From an uncultured Oscillospiraceae bacterium (GTDB lineage Bacteria; Bacillota; Clostridia; Oscillospirales; Acutalibacteraceae), in contig CAUDCW010000008.1 in assembly GCA_958448165.1 (NCBI GenBank), forward strand, positions 62,001 to 126,000: a stretch of DNA of 64,000 nucleotides, in the 5' to 3' direction. The notes beneath the pieces are model-generated. The model was not told where the DNA came from. It searched no databases and worked only from the letters and a program-made list of their open reading frames with translations. The position numbers and the translations under genes were made by a program. Shown one piece after another: positions 26,959-35,546 of the stretch; the first letter of the stretch is position 1; each line of letters starts with the position of its first letter.

Positions 26959-27344
26959 AGAGTTGAGAGTTGAGAGTGAAGTTGCGGTTGAGCCGCAAAC
27001 GGCTCTTTGAATTAAGTAATACTCGTAGCGAGGCTGTTGATTCGTAGGGAACCGGCTTGCCTGTTCCGGTTCGAGCCGTAGAGTGTTATACTCTATTCTG
27101 CTTTTGTAAAGCATTGCAGTATATACGCCTATCCCGGAACGGTCAAGACCGTTCCCTACGAACATTCTCGGAACACAAACCCTTAAGTTGATGACATTCC
27201 CCAAGAAAAGCCTGCACCCAAAATGAGATAAGGCTTCCCACCGAAGGGGAAGCCTGAACCCATTACGTAATTATTTATTTTAAGGAGCAGCGAAGCGACA
27301 ACAATCTCTTCACTCTTCACTCTCCACTTTGAACTCTCAACTCT
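26959..27344. repeat. Large composite intergenic repeat downstream of accA
   Basis: About 385 bp without a credible gene. The ends are inverted GA/TC tracts (gagttgagagttgagagtgaag and cttcactctcc...gaactctcaactct). Inside, in order, are a GCCGC/GCGGC-type hairpin (26990), two CTTG-loop hairpins in opposite orientation (27044-27069 and 27134-27159), the module ttaagttgatgacatt (27183, shared with 47152), and a hairpin AGGCTTCCC/GGGGAAGCCT (27228-27252). The right end overlaps the accA stop codon. Confidence 0.75.
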
Positions 27345-28164
27345 GCTGCGGTTCTTCCTCTGCAACCGGTTCAAGCGGATTTACATTGTTGCCCAAGGCT
27401 CTGAAACGGTTGTAGCGGTTGTCAAGAAGCTCCTGCTGTGTCATTGCGTTGTAGCGGTCAAAGGTGCTTGCGATAATGCTCTTTAAGCTGTCGAACATCT
27501 TGCTTTCAACCGACTTAGGCTCTCTTATAACACGCTCAACCACGCCGAGCTTGAAGAGGTCCTGTGCTGTTACACGCAGACACTCGGCTGCATAAGCTGT
27601 CTTTGACGGGTCTTTCCAGAGGATACTTGCACAGCCCTCGGGGCTGATAACCGAGTAAACCGAGTTTTCAAGCATCCACACCTCGTTTGCAACGGCAAGT
27701 CCCAAGGCGCCGCCGCTGCCGCCCTCGCCGATAAGAATTGAGAGGATAGGCGTTTTAAGCGTCATCATTTCCATAAGGTTCTCGGCAATAGCCTGACCCT
27801 GACCGCGTTCCTCGGCGCCGATTCCGCAGAATGCGCCGCTTGTGTCAACAAGACACAGAACGGGACGGTGGAACTTTTCAGCCTGCTTCATCAGGCGCAG
27901 AGCCTTGCGATAGCCCTCGGGGTGAGCAGAGCCGAAGTTGCGCTCCATTCTCTCCTTGGTGTTTCTGCCCTTTTCAAGACCGATAACCGTCACCGGCATA
28001 TCGTCCTTGAGCATACCTATTCCGCCGATAACAGCCTTGTCATCTGCAAAGCGGCGGTCGCCGTGAAGCTCAAAAAATGTGTCGCCGAAAAGAGAGTTTA
28101 TATAATCAACGGCAGTGAGCCTGTTGTTTGATCTTGCGATTGTAACCTTGTCAAAAGCGCTCAT
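27337..28164 (-). CDS. accA: Acetyl-CoA carboxylase carboxyltransferase subunit alpha
   Basis: Alpha subunit of the carboxyltransferase that moves CO2 from biotin to acetyl-CoA. The 275-residue protein has FELHGDRRFADD, GHPEGYRKALRLMK-like SAHPEGYRKA, LVDTSGAFCGIGAEERGQ, IGEGGSGGALGL and ISPEGCASILWKD. Last gene of the fab/acc cluster. The stop codon lies within the terminal tract of a dispersed repeat, so the last codons (after EEEPQQ) may derive from the insertion. Confidence 0.96.
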   Translation of the reverse strand: MSAFDKVTIARSNNRLTAVDYINSLFGDTFFELHGDRRFADDKAVIGGIGMLKDDMPVTVIGLEKGRNTKERMERNFGSAHPEGYRKALRLMKQAEKFHRPVLCLVDTSGAFCGIGAEERGQGQAIAENLMEMMTLKTPILSILIGEGGSGGALGLAVANEVWMLENSVYSVISPEGCASILWKDPSKTAYAAECLRVTAQDLFKLGVVERVIREPKSVESKMFDSLKSIIASTFDRYNAMTQQELLDNRYNRFRALGNNVNPLEPVAEEEPQQS

Positions 28165-28200
28165 TTGAAAATCCTTCCTTTTTAGGTTGTGTTTCGTGGC

Positions 28201-29064
28201 TTATTTGTGCATTTCAAGCAGTTTTGAAATTGCGCTTTTAAGCTCTTTGCGGGGAACAACGGCATCTATAAAGCCCTTTTCCTCAACAAATTCGGCGGTC
28301 TGAAAGTCCTTTGGCAGCTTCTGTCTTATTGTCTGCTCAATAACTCTCGGGCCTGCAAAGCCGACAAGCGCATTCGGCTCGGAAAGGATAATGTCGCCCT
28401 CCATAGCAAAGCTTGCGGTAACGCCGCCCGTTGTGGGGTCTGTGAGAACGGTAATATACAAAAGTCCTGCGTCGCTGTGACGCTTGACTGCGCCGCTGGT
28501 CTTTGCCATCTGCATAAGAGAGAGTATGCCCTCCTGCATTCTGGCGCCGCCCGAAACCGTGCAGATAACCACGGGAAGTCTGTTTTCTGTAGCATATTCA
28601 AACGCACGGGTGATTTTCTCGCCCGTTACCGTACCCATGCTGCCCATCATAAAGCCTGAGTCCATTGCGCCGAGAACGGTTTTATTTCCACCGATTTCAC
28701 ATTCGCCTGTTATAACAGACTCATTCTCTCCGCTTTTAAGCTGGGCGCTCTTAAGCTTTAAATCGTAATCGGGGAAGCTTAAAATATTGCTTGACGTCAA
28801 ATCCGAATCAAATTCCTCAAAGCTTGAATCGTCGGACAAAAGAGCAATGCGCTCGCGTGCAGACAAACGCATATGATGACCGCACTTGGCGCAAACCTTG
28901 TGGTTAGCCTCTAAATCCGCCGTTAAAATAAGGCTCTTGCATTTAGGACATTTCACCCACATTGTTTCCGGAATTTCGGGTGCGTGTTCGTTGGGCGTGT
29001 CGCCCTGCGGATGCTCAAGCTCATTTTTTGGTTTTAAAAAAGTAAAAAAATCGTTATTAAACAT
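28201..29064 (-). CDS. accD: Acetyl-CoA carboxylase carboxyltransferase subunit beta
   Basis: Partner of AccA. The 287-residue protein has the N-terminal four-cysteine zinc ribbon (VKCPKCKS ... KVCAKCGHHMR) and carboxyltransferase motifs (GGARMQEGILSLMQMAKTS, DPTTGGVTASFAMEGDIILSEPNALVGFAG). Preceded by a 129-bp gap with its own promoter, 36 bp before accA. Confidence 0.96.
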   Translation of the reverse strand: MFNNDFFTFLKPKNELEHPQGDTPNEHAPEIPETMWVKCPKCKSLILTADLEANHKVCAKCGHHMRLSARERIALLSDDSSFEEFDSDLTSSNILSFPDYDLKLKSAQLKSGENESVITGECEIGGNKTVLGAMDSGFMMGSMGTVTGEKITRAFEYATENRLPVVICTVSGGARMQEGILSLMQMAKTSGAVKRHSDAGLLYITVLTDPTTGGVTASFAMEGDIILSEPNALVGFAGPRVIEQTIRQKLPKDFQTAEFVEEKGFIDAVVPRKELKSAISKLLEMHK

Positions 29065-29121
29065 TTGTCACAATCCTTTTGAAAAAGACAGCACTATCGC
29101 TTTGTAAAATTATGTAAGCCT

Positions 29122-29150
29122 ATTATAATGCAAAAACAGAAAATATACAA
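29122..29150 (-). promoter_or_regulatory. Internal promoter for accD-accA
   Basis: On the minus strand TTGTAT (29150-29145), 17 nt, TATAAT (29127-29122). It sits in the only large gap of the fab/acc cluster and would allow separate expression of the carboxyltransferase. Confidence 0.72.
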
Positions 29151-29193
29151 TCACTTGCCGCAGATTTTTTGGACAAGAGAAAAGGGATAAACA

Positions 29194-30567
29194 TTAATTT
29201 TTTTCCTTTTCTGCTTTCTCTGCCTTTTTCTTTGCTTCAAATTTTTCCATAAAGTCGGTTGTGTATTCGCCCGATACAAAGTCGGGGTCGGAGAGTATCT
29301 CTATCTGTAAATCACGGTTGTGGTCAACGCCGTGAATGTTAAGTTCACTCAAAGCCATTTTCATCTTGCGGATTGCAAGGTCACGACTTCTTGCCTGAAC
29401 AACAAGCTTGCCTATCATTGAATCATAAAACGGCGGAACAGAGTAATCCTGATAAATTGATGTGTCAAAGCGAACGCAAGGGCCGCCCGGAATATGAAGC
29501 CTGCTGATTTTGCCGCAGCTGGGCATAAAGTTCTTTTCGGGGTTTTCGGCGTTTATGCGGCACTCGATAGCGTTGCCGTGAATGAACACCTTGTCCTGTT
29601 CAAGCGTGAGCTTCGCGCCTGCGGCGATTCTTATCTGCCACTGAACGAGGTCTATGCCTATTACCATTTCGGTAACGGCGTGTTCAACCTGAAGTCTTGT
29701 GTTCATCTCCATAAAGTAGAAGTTCTTGTCGCTGTCGAGCAGGAATTCAACCGTTCCTGCGTTACAGTAATTTACAGCCTTTGCCGCCTTTACGGACGCC
29801 TCCATCATTTTTTCTCTGATTTCGGGCGTGATTGCCGACGACGGGCTTTCCTCGATGAGCTTCTGGTTCTTTCGCTGAACCGAACATTCACGCTCGCCAA
29901 GGCAGATAACCTTGCCGTATTTGTCGCAGAGAATCTGCATTTCAATGTGCTTTACAGGCTTTAGGAATTTCTCCATATAAACTGCGCCGTCACCGAAGGC
30001 TATTTCAGCCTCGCTTGAAGCTGATAAAAAGGCGTTTTCAAACTCGTCCATACTCTTTACAAGTCTTATACCTCTGCCTCCGCCGCCGCTGCGAGCCTTG
30101 ATGAGCAGAGGAAAACCGATTTTCTCGGCTTCCTTTTTGGCTTCGTCTATATTTTCAACAACATCACAGCCGGGAGTTACCGGAACGCCTGCCGCCTTCA
30201 TTGTTTTTCTTGCGGTGTCCTTGTTGCCGAGAAGCGTTATCATCTCGGAGCTTGGACCGATGAATTCTATCTTGCACTGCTCGCACAGCGATACAAACTT
30301 TGCATTTTCGCTCAACAGTCCGTAGCCCGGGTGAATAGCCTGTGCTCCCGAAACAACAGCCGCCGAGAGTATAGCCGCCATATTGAGGTAGCTGTCGGCA
30401 ACCTGAGCGTCGCCGATGCAGTAGCTTTCGTCTGCAAGCTGAACGTGCATTGAGTCACGGTCAGCCTCGCTGTAGATTGCAACGGTTGAAATGCCCATTT
30501 CACGGCAGGCTCTTATTATTCTTACGGCGATTTCGCCGCGGTTTGCGATTAATATTTTAGAGAACAT
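29194..30567 (-). CDS. accC: Acetyl-CoA carboxylase, biotin carboxylase subunit
   Basis: ATP-dependent carboxylation of biotin on AccB. The 457-residue protein has ILIANRGEIAVRIIRACREMG, the ATP-grasp glycine loop KARSGGGGRGIR, EKFLKPVKHIEMQI, ECSVQRKNQKLIEE, and EMNTRLQVEHAVTE. GGAGG is 7 nt before the ATG. A hairpin between fabZ and accC may attenuate read-through. Confidence 0.97.
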   Translation of the reverse strand: MFSKILIANRGEIAVRIIRACREMGISTVAIYSEADRDSMHVQLADESYCIGDAQVADSYLNMAAILSAAVVSGAQAIHPGYGLLSENAKFVSLCEQCKIEFIGPSSEMITLLGNKDTARKTMKAAGVPVTPGCDVVENIDEAKKEAEKIGFPLLIKARSGGGGRGIRLVKSMDEFENAFLSASSEAEIAFGDGAVYMEKFLKPVKHIEMQILCDKYGKVICLGERECSVQRKNQKLIEESPSSAITPEIREKMMEASVKAAKAVNYCNAGTVEFLLDSDKNFYFMEMNTRLQVEHAVTEMVIGIDLVQWQIRIAAGAKLTLEQDKVFIHGNAIECRINAENPEKNFMPSCGKISRLHIPGGPCVRFDTSIYQDYSVPPFYDSMIGKLVVQARSRDLAIRKMKMALSELNIHGVDHNRDLQIEILSDPDFVSGEYTTDFMEKFEAKKKAEKAEKEKN

Positions 30568-30629
30568 TTTGTTGCCTCCATATATGTAAATTTAGGTTGT
30601 AGTCTGTTTTATACTTTTATAACACGCAC

Positions 30630-30664
30630 CAAAACGCCGCAAGCATAATGTCTGCGGCGTTTTA
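30630..30664 (-). terminator. Hairpin between fabZ and accC (possible attenuating terminator)
   Basis: AAAACGCCGCA (30631-30641) pairs perfectly with TGCGGCGTTTT (30653-30663). On the minus strand only a short T-run follows, so read-through into accC is likely. Confidence 0.55.
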
Positions 30665-30675
30665 CCTGTTCGGTT

Positions 30676-31107
30676 TTATGCGTTGGCGTTCTCGTTGTCA
30701 ACGAGTGCAAACGAAAATTCTGCACTTACGCACAGCTTGCCGTCAACATAGCCCTTTGCACTTACAAAGTGGAATGCACCTCTGCTTCTTGTAAGCGTGC
30801 ATACCGATTCAAGAGTGTCGCCGGGACGAACGGTGTTTTTGAATTTAACATTGTCCATTTTGGTGAAAAACGGTGTTTTGCCCTTTGCCTTTTCGCCCAG
30901 AAGAACACAGCTTGCCTGTGCCATCATCTCACAAAGGATAACACCGGGAACAACGGGGTTGCCGGGGAAATGTCCCTTTAAAAAGAACTCGTCGCCCTTG
31001 ATTGTAATTTTACCCTTTGAGGTAACCTCGTCAACAACCTCTGCTTCTTCAACAAGGAGCATATTGTCGCGGTGGGGGATAATCTTTTTTATTTCTTCCT
31101 GGTTCAT
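30676..31107 (-). CDS. fabZ: 3-hydroxyacyl-[acyl-carrier-protein] dehydratase
   Basis: Hotdog-fold dehydratase of fatty-acid elongation; 143 residues. IPHRDNMLLVEE and the active-site helix GHFPGNPVVPGVILCEMMAQ (catalytic His at its start) are clear. It lies between accB and accC as in streptococcal clusters. Confidence 0.96.
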   Translation of the reverse strand: MNQEEIKKIIPHRDNMLLVEEAEVVDEVTSKGKITIKGDEFFLKGHFPGNPVVPGVILCEMMAQASCVLLGEKAKGKTPFFTKMDNVKFKNTVRPGDTLESVCTLTRSRGAFHFVSAKGYVDGKLCVSAEFSFALVDNENANA

Positions 31108-31120
31108 ACTTTTCCCTCTC

Positions 31121-31591
31121 TTACTTCAGCTTGAACAGCGGCTGACCGTACTCTACAATGTCGCCGTTGCTTACGCAGATTTCTGCTATTGTGCCGCTCT
31201 CTGTTGCGGGAATTTCGTTCATAAGCTTCATAGCCTCAATGATGCAAACAACATCGCCGCTCTGAACGCTCTGACCAACTCTTACATACGGGTCAGCCTC
31301 GGGTGACGGAGAGGTGTAGAAAACGCCGACCATAGGCGAGGTGATAACACGGTAGTTGTCCTCGGCCGGCTTTGGTTCAGCCGCCGGAGCAGCTTCGGCG
31401 GCCGCTGACTGCGGTGCAGGTGCTGCTGCCTGAGGAATAACGCTCTGAATTGCCGGAGCAACGGTGATTTCCTTCTTGCTTTCCTTGCTGAGGATAAGCT
31501 TTTCGCCGTTTTCTCCCTTTATTTCAAGGCTTGTCAGACTTGAACCGTCAAGTGTATTGATAAGTTCTTTTATTTCTTCAATAGTATACAT
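31121..31591 (-). CDS. accB: Biotin carboxyl carrier protein of acetyl-CoA carboxylase
   Basis: Carries biotin between carboxylase and carboxyltransferase. An N-terminal ~45-residue helper segment, an Ala/Pro-rich hinge (~55-78), and the biotinyl domain with EAMKLMNE, where the biotinylated lysine is K122. ATG 31591 is chosen (AAAGGA 9 nt upstream); a TTG two codons earlier is less likely. Confidence 0.95.
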   Translation of the reverse strand: MYTIEEIKELINTLDGSSLTSLEIKGENGEKLILSKESKKEITVAPAIQSVIPQAAAPAPQSAAAEAAPAAEPKPAEDNYRVITSPMVGVFYTSPSPEADPYVRVGQSVQSGDVVCIIEAMKLMNEIPATESGTIAEICVSNGDIVEYGQPLFKLK

Positions 31592-31630
31592 TAGCAAATA
31601 TCCTTTCTGCTAAAAATGTAAAGCGTATAA

Positions 31631-32863
31631 TCAGTCGTTGACTTTTCTGAAAACAACCACTGCGTTGTGTCCGCCGAAGCCGAGTGTTGATGATGCCGAC
31701 ACATCGAGGTGCTGTTTTACGGCTGTGTTCGGGCAGTAATTTAAGTCGCAAAGCTCGTCGGGCTCTTCAAGGTGGATTGTAGGAGGAACGATGTCGTTCT
31801 GAAGCGCTAAAACTGCGGCGATTGCTTCAACACCGCCTGTTGCACCGAGCATATGACCTGTCATTGACTTTGTCGAGCTGATAAGCGTATCGTAAGCCTT
31901 TTCGCCGAGCGCCATCTTTATAGCCTTTGTTTCGCCCTTGTCATTCGGCGGTGTGCTTGTGCCGTGAGCGTTGATGTAAAGCTTTTCATCGTCCTTAAGG
32001 CCTGCCTCCTCAAAGGCAATCTGAAATGCTCTTGCACTGCCGTGAGCCTCAGGGTCGGGAGCTGTTACATGGTGTGCGTCACAGGTGTTGCCGTAGCCGA
32101 CAAACTCTGCGTATATTTTTGCGCCTCTTGCCTTTGCGTGCTCATACTCCTCAAGAACGAGCATACCTGCGCCCTCACCGAGAACGAAGCCGTCACGGTT
32201 CTTATCAAACGGAATTGACGCTCTGTTCGGGTCGTCGCTGAGTGTGAGAGCCTTGCAGTTTGCAAAGCCTGCAACGGTGAGCGGTGTAACAGCCGCTTCA
32301 CTGCCGCCTGCGATAATTGCGTCGGCAAGACCGTACTTGATAGCGTGGAACGCCTCGCCGAGCTCGTGTGTACCTGTTGAGCAGGCTGTAACTATCGGCA
32401 GGCAGACGCCCTTTGCGTTAAAGCGGATTGCAACCTGTCCTGCGGCGATGTTTGCAATCATCATCGGGATAAAGTGCGGAGATACCTTTTTTGCGCCGCC
32501 GCTGTAAAAGCCGACGCTGTTGTTGTAGAAGGTCTGCATTCCGCCGATACCCGAGCCTACATATACGCCGAAACGGTCCTCGTCAACCTTGCCGAGAATT
32601 CCGCTGTCGTCAACCGCCTGCTGTGCGGCTGCAAGCGCATACTGAACATAGAGGTCGGTTTTTCTAAGCTCTCTTTTCTCAATGTATTTGAGAGGGTCAA
32701 AATCCTTTACCTCGCCGGCAACCTTTGCCTTACAATCTGTGGCGTCAAAGGACTTGATAAAATCAATTCCGCAAACACCGTTTATCATATTGTTCCATGT
32801 GGTTTCAACGTCGTTTCCGACAGGGGTAATTGCACCCAGACCGGTTACTACTACTCTTCTCAT
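31631..32863 (-). CDS. fabF: Beta-ketoacyl-ACP synthase II
   Basis: Condensing enzyme of elongation. Catalytic C161 in VTACSTGTHE, the histidines in NAHGTSTPPND and GHMLGATGG, and the C-terminal GFGGHNAVVVF are present; ~410 residues. ATG 32863 is chosen, 8 nt after AAAGGAG. Confidence 0.97.
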   Translation of the reverse strand: MRRVVVTGLGAITPVGNDVETTWNNMINGVCGIDFIKSFDATDCKAKVAGEVKDFDPLKYIEKRELRKTDLYVQYALAAAQQAVDDSGILGKVDEDRFGVYVGSGIGGMQTFYNNSVGFYSGGAKKVSPHFIPMMIANIAAGQVAIRFNAKGVCLPIVTACSTGTHELGEAFHAIKYGLADAIIAGGSEAAVTPLTVAGFANCKALTLSDDPNRASIPFDKNRDGFVLGEGAGMLVLEEYEHAKARGAKIYAEFVGYGNTCDAHHVTAPDPEAHGSARAFQIAFEEAGLKDDEKLYINAHGTSTPPNDKGETKAIKMALGEKAYDTLISSTKSMTGHMLGATGGVEAIAAVLALQNDIVPPTIHLEEPDELCDLNYCPNTAVKQHLDVSASSTLGFGGHNAVVVFRKVND

Positions 32864-32899
32864 GGAATTCACTCCTTTATCTGAAATAAAATACTTGAA

Positions 32900-33643
32900 T
32901 TACATTGCCAGACCGCCGTCAACACGGATAACCTCGCCTGTGATGTATGCGGCTTCGTCCGATGCGAGGAAGGCAACTGCGTTTGCAACATCTTCGGTAG
33001 AGCCGATGTGCTTTGCAGGAATCTGAGCCTTCATTGCGTCCTTAACCTTATCAGAGAGCACGTTTGTCATATCTGTTGCGATAAAGCCCGGTGCTACTGC
33101 GTTTACGGTAACTCCTCTTGCGGCAAGCTCCTTGGCTACAGACTTTGTAAGTCCGATAATGCCTGCTTTGGAAGCGGAATAGTTAGCCTGTCCTGCGTTT
33201 CCGCCGAGTCCTACGATAGATGAGGTGCTGATAATTCTGCCGTAGCGCTTCTTCATAAAGTGCTTGTAGGTGTGCTTTATCATATTAAATGTACCCTTGA
33301 GGTTTACGTTGATTACTGCGTCAAAGTCCTTTTCCTCCATATTGAGAACAAGCTTGTCCCTTGTGATGCCGGCATTGTTGACGAGAATGTCAATTCCGCC
33401 GAACTCCTCTATAACCTTTTCTACAACCTGTCCCGAAGCCTCAAAGTCCGAAACATCGCAGAAATACTGCTCAACCTTTGTACCGTATTTTTCAAGCTGC
33501 TCCTTTGCGCTGATGCCCTCGCTTTCGTCGCCGACATAAAGGATTGCTATGTTTGCGCCGCCCTGTGCAAGCTTTTCTGCAATTGCAAGGCCGATTCCTC
33601 TTGAGCCGCCTGTGATAACAGCAGTTTTATTTTCAAATCTCAT
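32900..33643 (-). CDS. fabG: 3-oxoacyl-[acyl-carrier-protein] reductase
   Basis: NADPH-dependent short-chain reductase. TGGSRGIGLAIA cofactor loop, NNAGITRD, the Ser-Tyr-Lys catalytic set (STSSIVG, YSASK) and a C-terminal DGGLAM. ATG 33643 is 9 nt after AAAGGA, so I prefer it to ATG 33652, which abuts that site. Confidence 0.96.
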   Translation of the reverse strand: MRFENKTAVITGGSRGIGLAIAEKLAQGGANIAILYVGDESEGISAKEQLEKYGTKVEQYFCDVSDFEASGQVVEKVIEEFGGIDILVNNAGITRDKLVLNMEEKDFDAVINVNLKGTFNMIKHTYKHFMKKRYGRIISTSSIVGLGGNAGQANYSASKAGIIGLTKSVAKELAARGVTVNAVAPGFIATDMTNVLSDKVKDAMKAQIPAKHIGSTEDVANAVAFLASDEAAYITGEVIRVDGGLAM

Positions 33644-33678
33644 TTTATTCATTCCTTTCGGTTGTGTCTGATTATAAA

Positions 33679-34590
33679 TCAGAGCAGTTCTGCCTTGATT
33701 ATATCCAGATCCTCTTTGTTTTCAAGCTTGTATGCCTTAAGCTCGGGATTAATTTTCTTTACAAGTCCTGTCAGTGTTTTGCCCGGTCCGCACTCGATAA
33801 AGGTGTCAACACCCTGTGCGGCGAGGTTCTCAACGGTTTTCTGCCAGAGAACCGGGTTCTTGACCTGTCTTGTGATAAGGCTCTTGTAATCGCCCTCATA
33901 CGGCTGAGCCGTAGCGTTTGCATAAACGGGAATTTCCGGCGCATTAAGCTCCTTACCGTCAAGATACTCGGCAAGACCTGTTGACGCAGACTCCATAAAC
34001 GGAGAGTGGAACGCTCCGCTTACCGCAAGAGCAACCGCCTTGCCCTTCTGCATTTTAACAGCGGCGCAAAGTGCATCGAGGTTGTCCTCCTCGGTTGCAA
34101 CAACCGTCTGTGCAGGGCTGTTGTAGTTTACGGGCCATGTGTTTTCAAAGCCCTTACAGATTTCCTCAACCTTTTCGGGCGTAAGCTTTAAAACAGCTGC
34201 CATTGCACCCTTGTTTTCCTGAGCCGCCTCGTTCATAAGCTCTGCCCTTTTGCACACAAGGCTGAAAGCCTCGCTATCGCTCATAATTCCGCCGAAAGCC
34301 AGAGCTGCGATTTCGCCGAGAGAAAAGCCTGCGACGTAGTCAGCCTTGATGCCTGCCTCCTTTGCAGCCGTAGCGGCGGCAAGGTCAACGGCGAATACAC
34401 ACGGCTGTGTGTTGATTGTTACCGAAAGCTCCTCCTTTGTGCCGTCAAAGCACTGCGATGAGGTGTTCGGGCGGATACCGTCCGCCATATCGAATACCGC
34501 CTTTGCGGCGGCTGAGCATTCGCAAAGCTCCTTGCCCATTCCGGGGTATTGTGCGCCCTGACCGGACAGTACAAATGCTATTTTACCCAT
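33679..34590 (-). CDS. fabD: Malonyl-CoA:ACP transacylase
   Basis: Loads malonate onto acyl carrier protein. 303 residues with LSGQGAQYPGMGKEL, nucleophile S90 in GFSLGEIAAL, and GAFHSPFM with the catalytic histidine. Its start overlaps the fabK end by 13 bp. Confidence 0.96.
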   Translation of the reverse strand: MGKIAFVLSGQGAQYPGMGKELCECSAAAKAVFDMADGIRPNTSSQCFDGTKEELSVTINTQPCVFAVDLAAATAAKEAGIKADYVAGFSLGEIAALAFGGIMSDSEAFSLVCKRAELMNEAAQENKGAMAAVLKLTPEKVEEICKGFENTWPVNYNSPAQTVVATEEDNLDALCAAVKMQKGKAVALAVSGAFHSPFMESASTGLAEYLDGKELNAPEIPVYANATAQPYEGDYKSLITRQVKNPVLWQKTVENLAAQGVDTFIECGPGKTLTGLVKKINPELKAYKLENKEDLDIIKAELL

Positions 34591-35528
34591 TTTGTTGCAC
34601 CGCCTAACACTTCTTCAGCCTGAGCGAACATCTCTTCGATGATTTCCTGTGCGCTCTGCTCCTTTTTAACCATTGAGGCAACCTGACCTGCGATAACGCA
34701 GCCGTTCTTTACATCTCCGCCTCTTGCGGCTGCTCTGAGAACGCCCAGACCGAGCTTTTCAAGCTCCTCATCGGATACCTCACTGCTGTTGTATTCTTTC
34801 TTTAAGTATTCTCTTGTAAATGCGTTCTTGATTGAACGAACAGGGTGACCGAGCCTTTTGCCCGTAAGTACCGTGTCGATATCCTTTGCCTTAAGTACCT
34901 TGTCCTTGTATTCCTGAGAGATTGTGCATTCCGTTGCAACAAGGAAGCGTGTGCCGACCTGCACACCCTGTGCGCCGAGCATAAACGCAGCGGCGAGCTG
35001 TCTGCCGTCTGCAATGCCGCCTGCGGCTATAACAGGAATTGAAACAGCGTCAACAACCTGCGGAACAAGAGCCATTGTGCTAAGGTCGCCAACGTGACCG
35101 CCTGACTCGCCGCCCTCGGCGATAACTGCGAAAGCACCGTTTCTCTCGGCAAGCTTTGCCATAGCGGTTGACGGAACAACAGGGATAACCTTGATGCCTG
35201 CCTCAAGCCATTTCTTCATATATTTACCGGGATTTCCTGCGCCGGTGGTGATAACCTCGATTTTTTCCTCGGCTACAACCTGTGCAACCTCTTCTACAAA
35301 CGGGCTCATAAGCATAACATTAACACCGAACGGCTTGTCGGTAAGCTCCCTTGCCTTTTTGATTTCGGCACGAAGCTGTTCGCCGTTTGAGTTCATTCCT
35401 GCAATAAGTCCGAGTCCGCCGGCGTTGCTGACTGCCGAAGCAAGGCTTGCGTCGGCAACCCAAGCCATACCGCCCTGAAAAATCGGGTATTTGATGCCGA
35501 GTTGTTCGTTAATTGGTGTTGAAATCAT
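34578..35528 (-). CDS. fabK: Enoyl-ACP reductase II (FMN-dependent, FabK)
   Basis: Flavoprotein enoyl reductase that replaces FabI in several Firmicutes. 316 residues with YPIFQGGMAWVADASLASAVSNAGGLG, VITTGAGNPGKY, EGGESGGHVG, PVIAAGGIADGRQ and GAQGVQVGTRFL, the nitronate-monooxygenase/FabK fold. It starts 18 bp after fabH; the acpP gene found at this point in streptococci is absent. Confidence 0.94.
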   Translation of the reverse strand: MISTPINEQLGIKYPIFQGGMAWVADASLASAVSNAGGLGLIAGMNSNGEQLRAEIKKARELTDKPFGVNVMLMSPFVEEVAQVVAEEKIEVITTGAGNPGKYMKKWLEAGIKVIPVVPSTAMAKLAERNGAFAVIAEGGESGGHVGDLSTMALVPQVVDAVSIPVIAAGGIADGRQLAAAFMLGAQGVQVGTRFLVATECTISQEYKDKVLKAKDIDTVLTGKRLGHPVRSIKNAFTREYLKKEYNSSEVSDEELEKLGLGVLRAAARGGDVKNGCVIAGQVASMVKKEQSAQEIIEEMFAQAEEVLGGATKWVK

Positions 35529-35546
35529 ACTCTTATTTTCCTTTCC

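Noticed and set aside
25310..27344. CRISPR array
   Set aside because: The repeats are of several kinds, unevenly spaced and hairpin-forming; there are no unique spacers of constant length and no cas genes.
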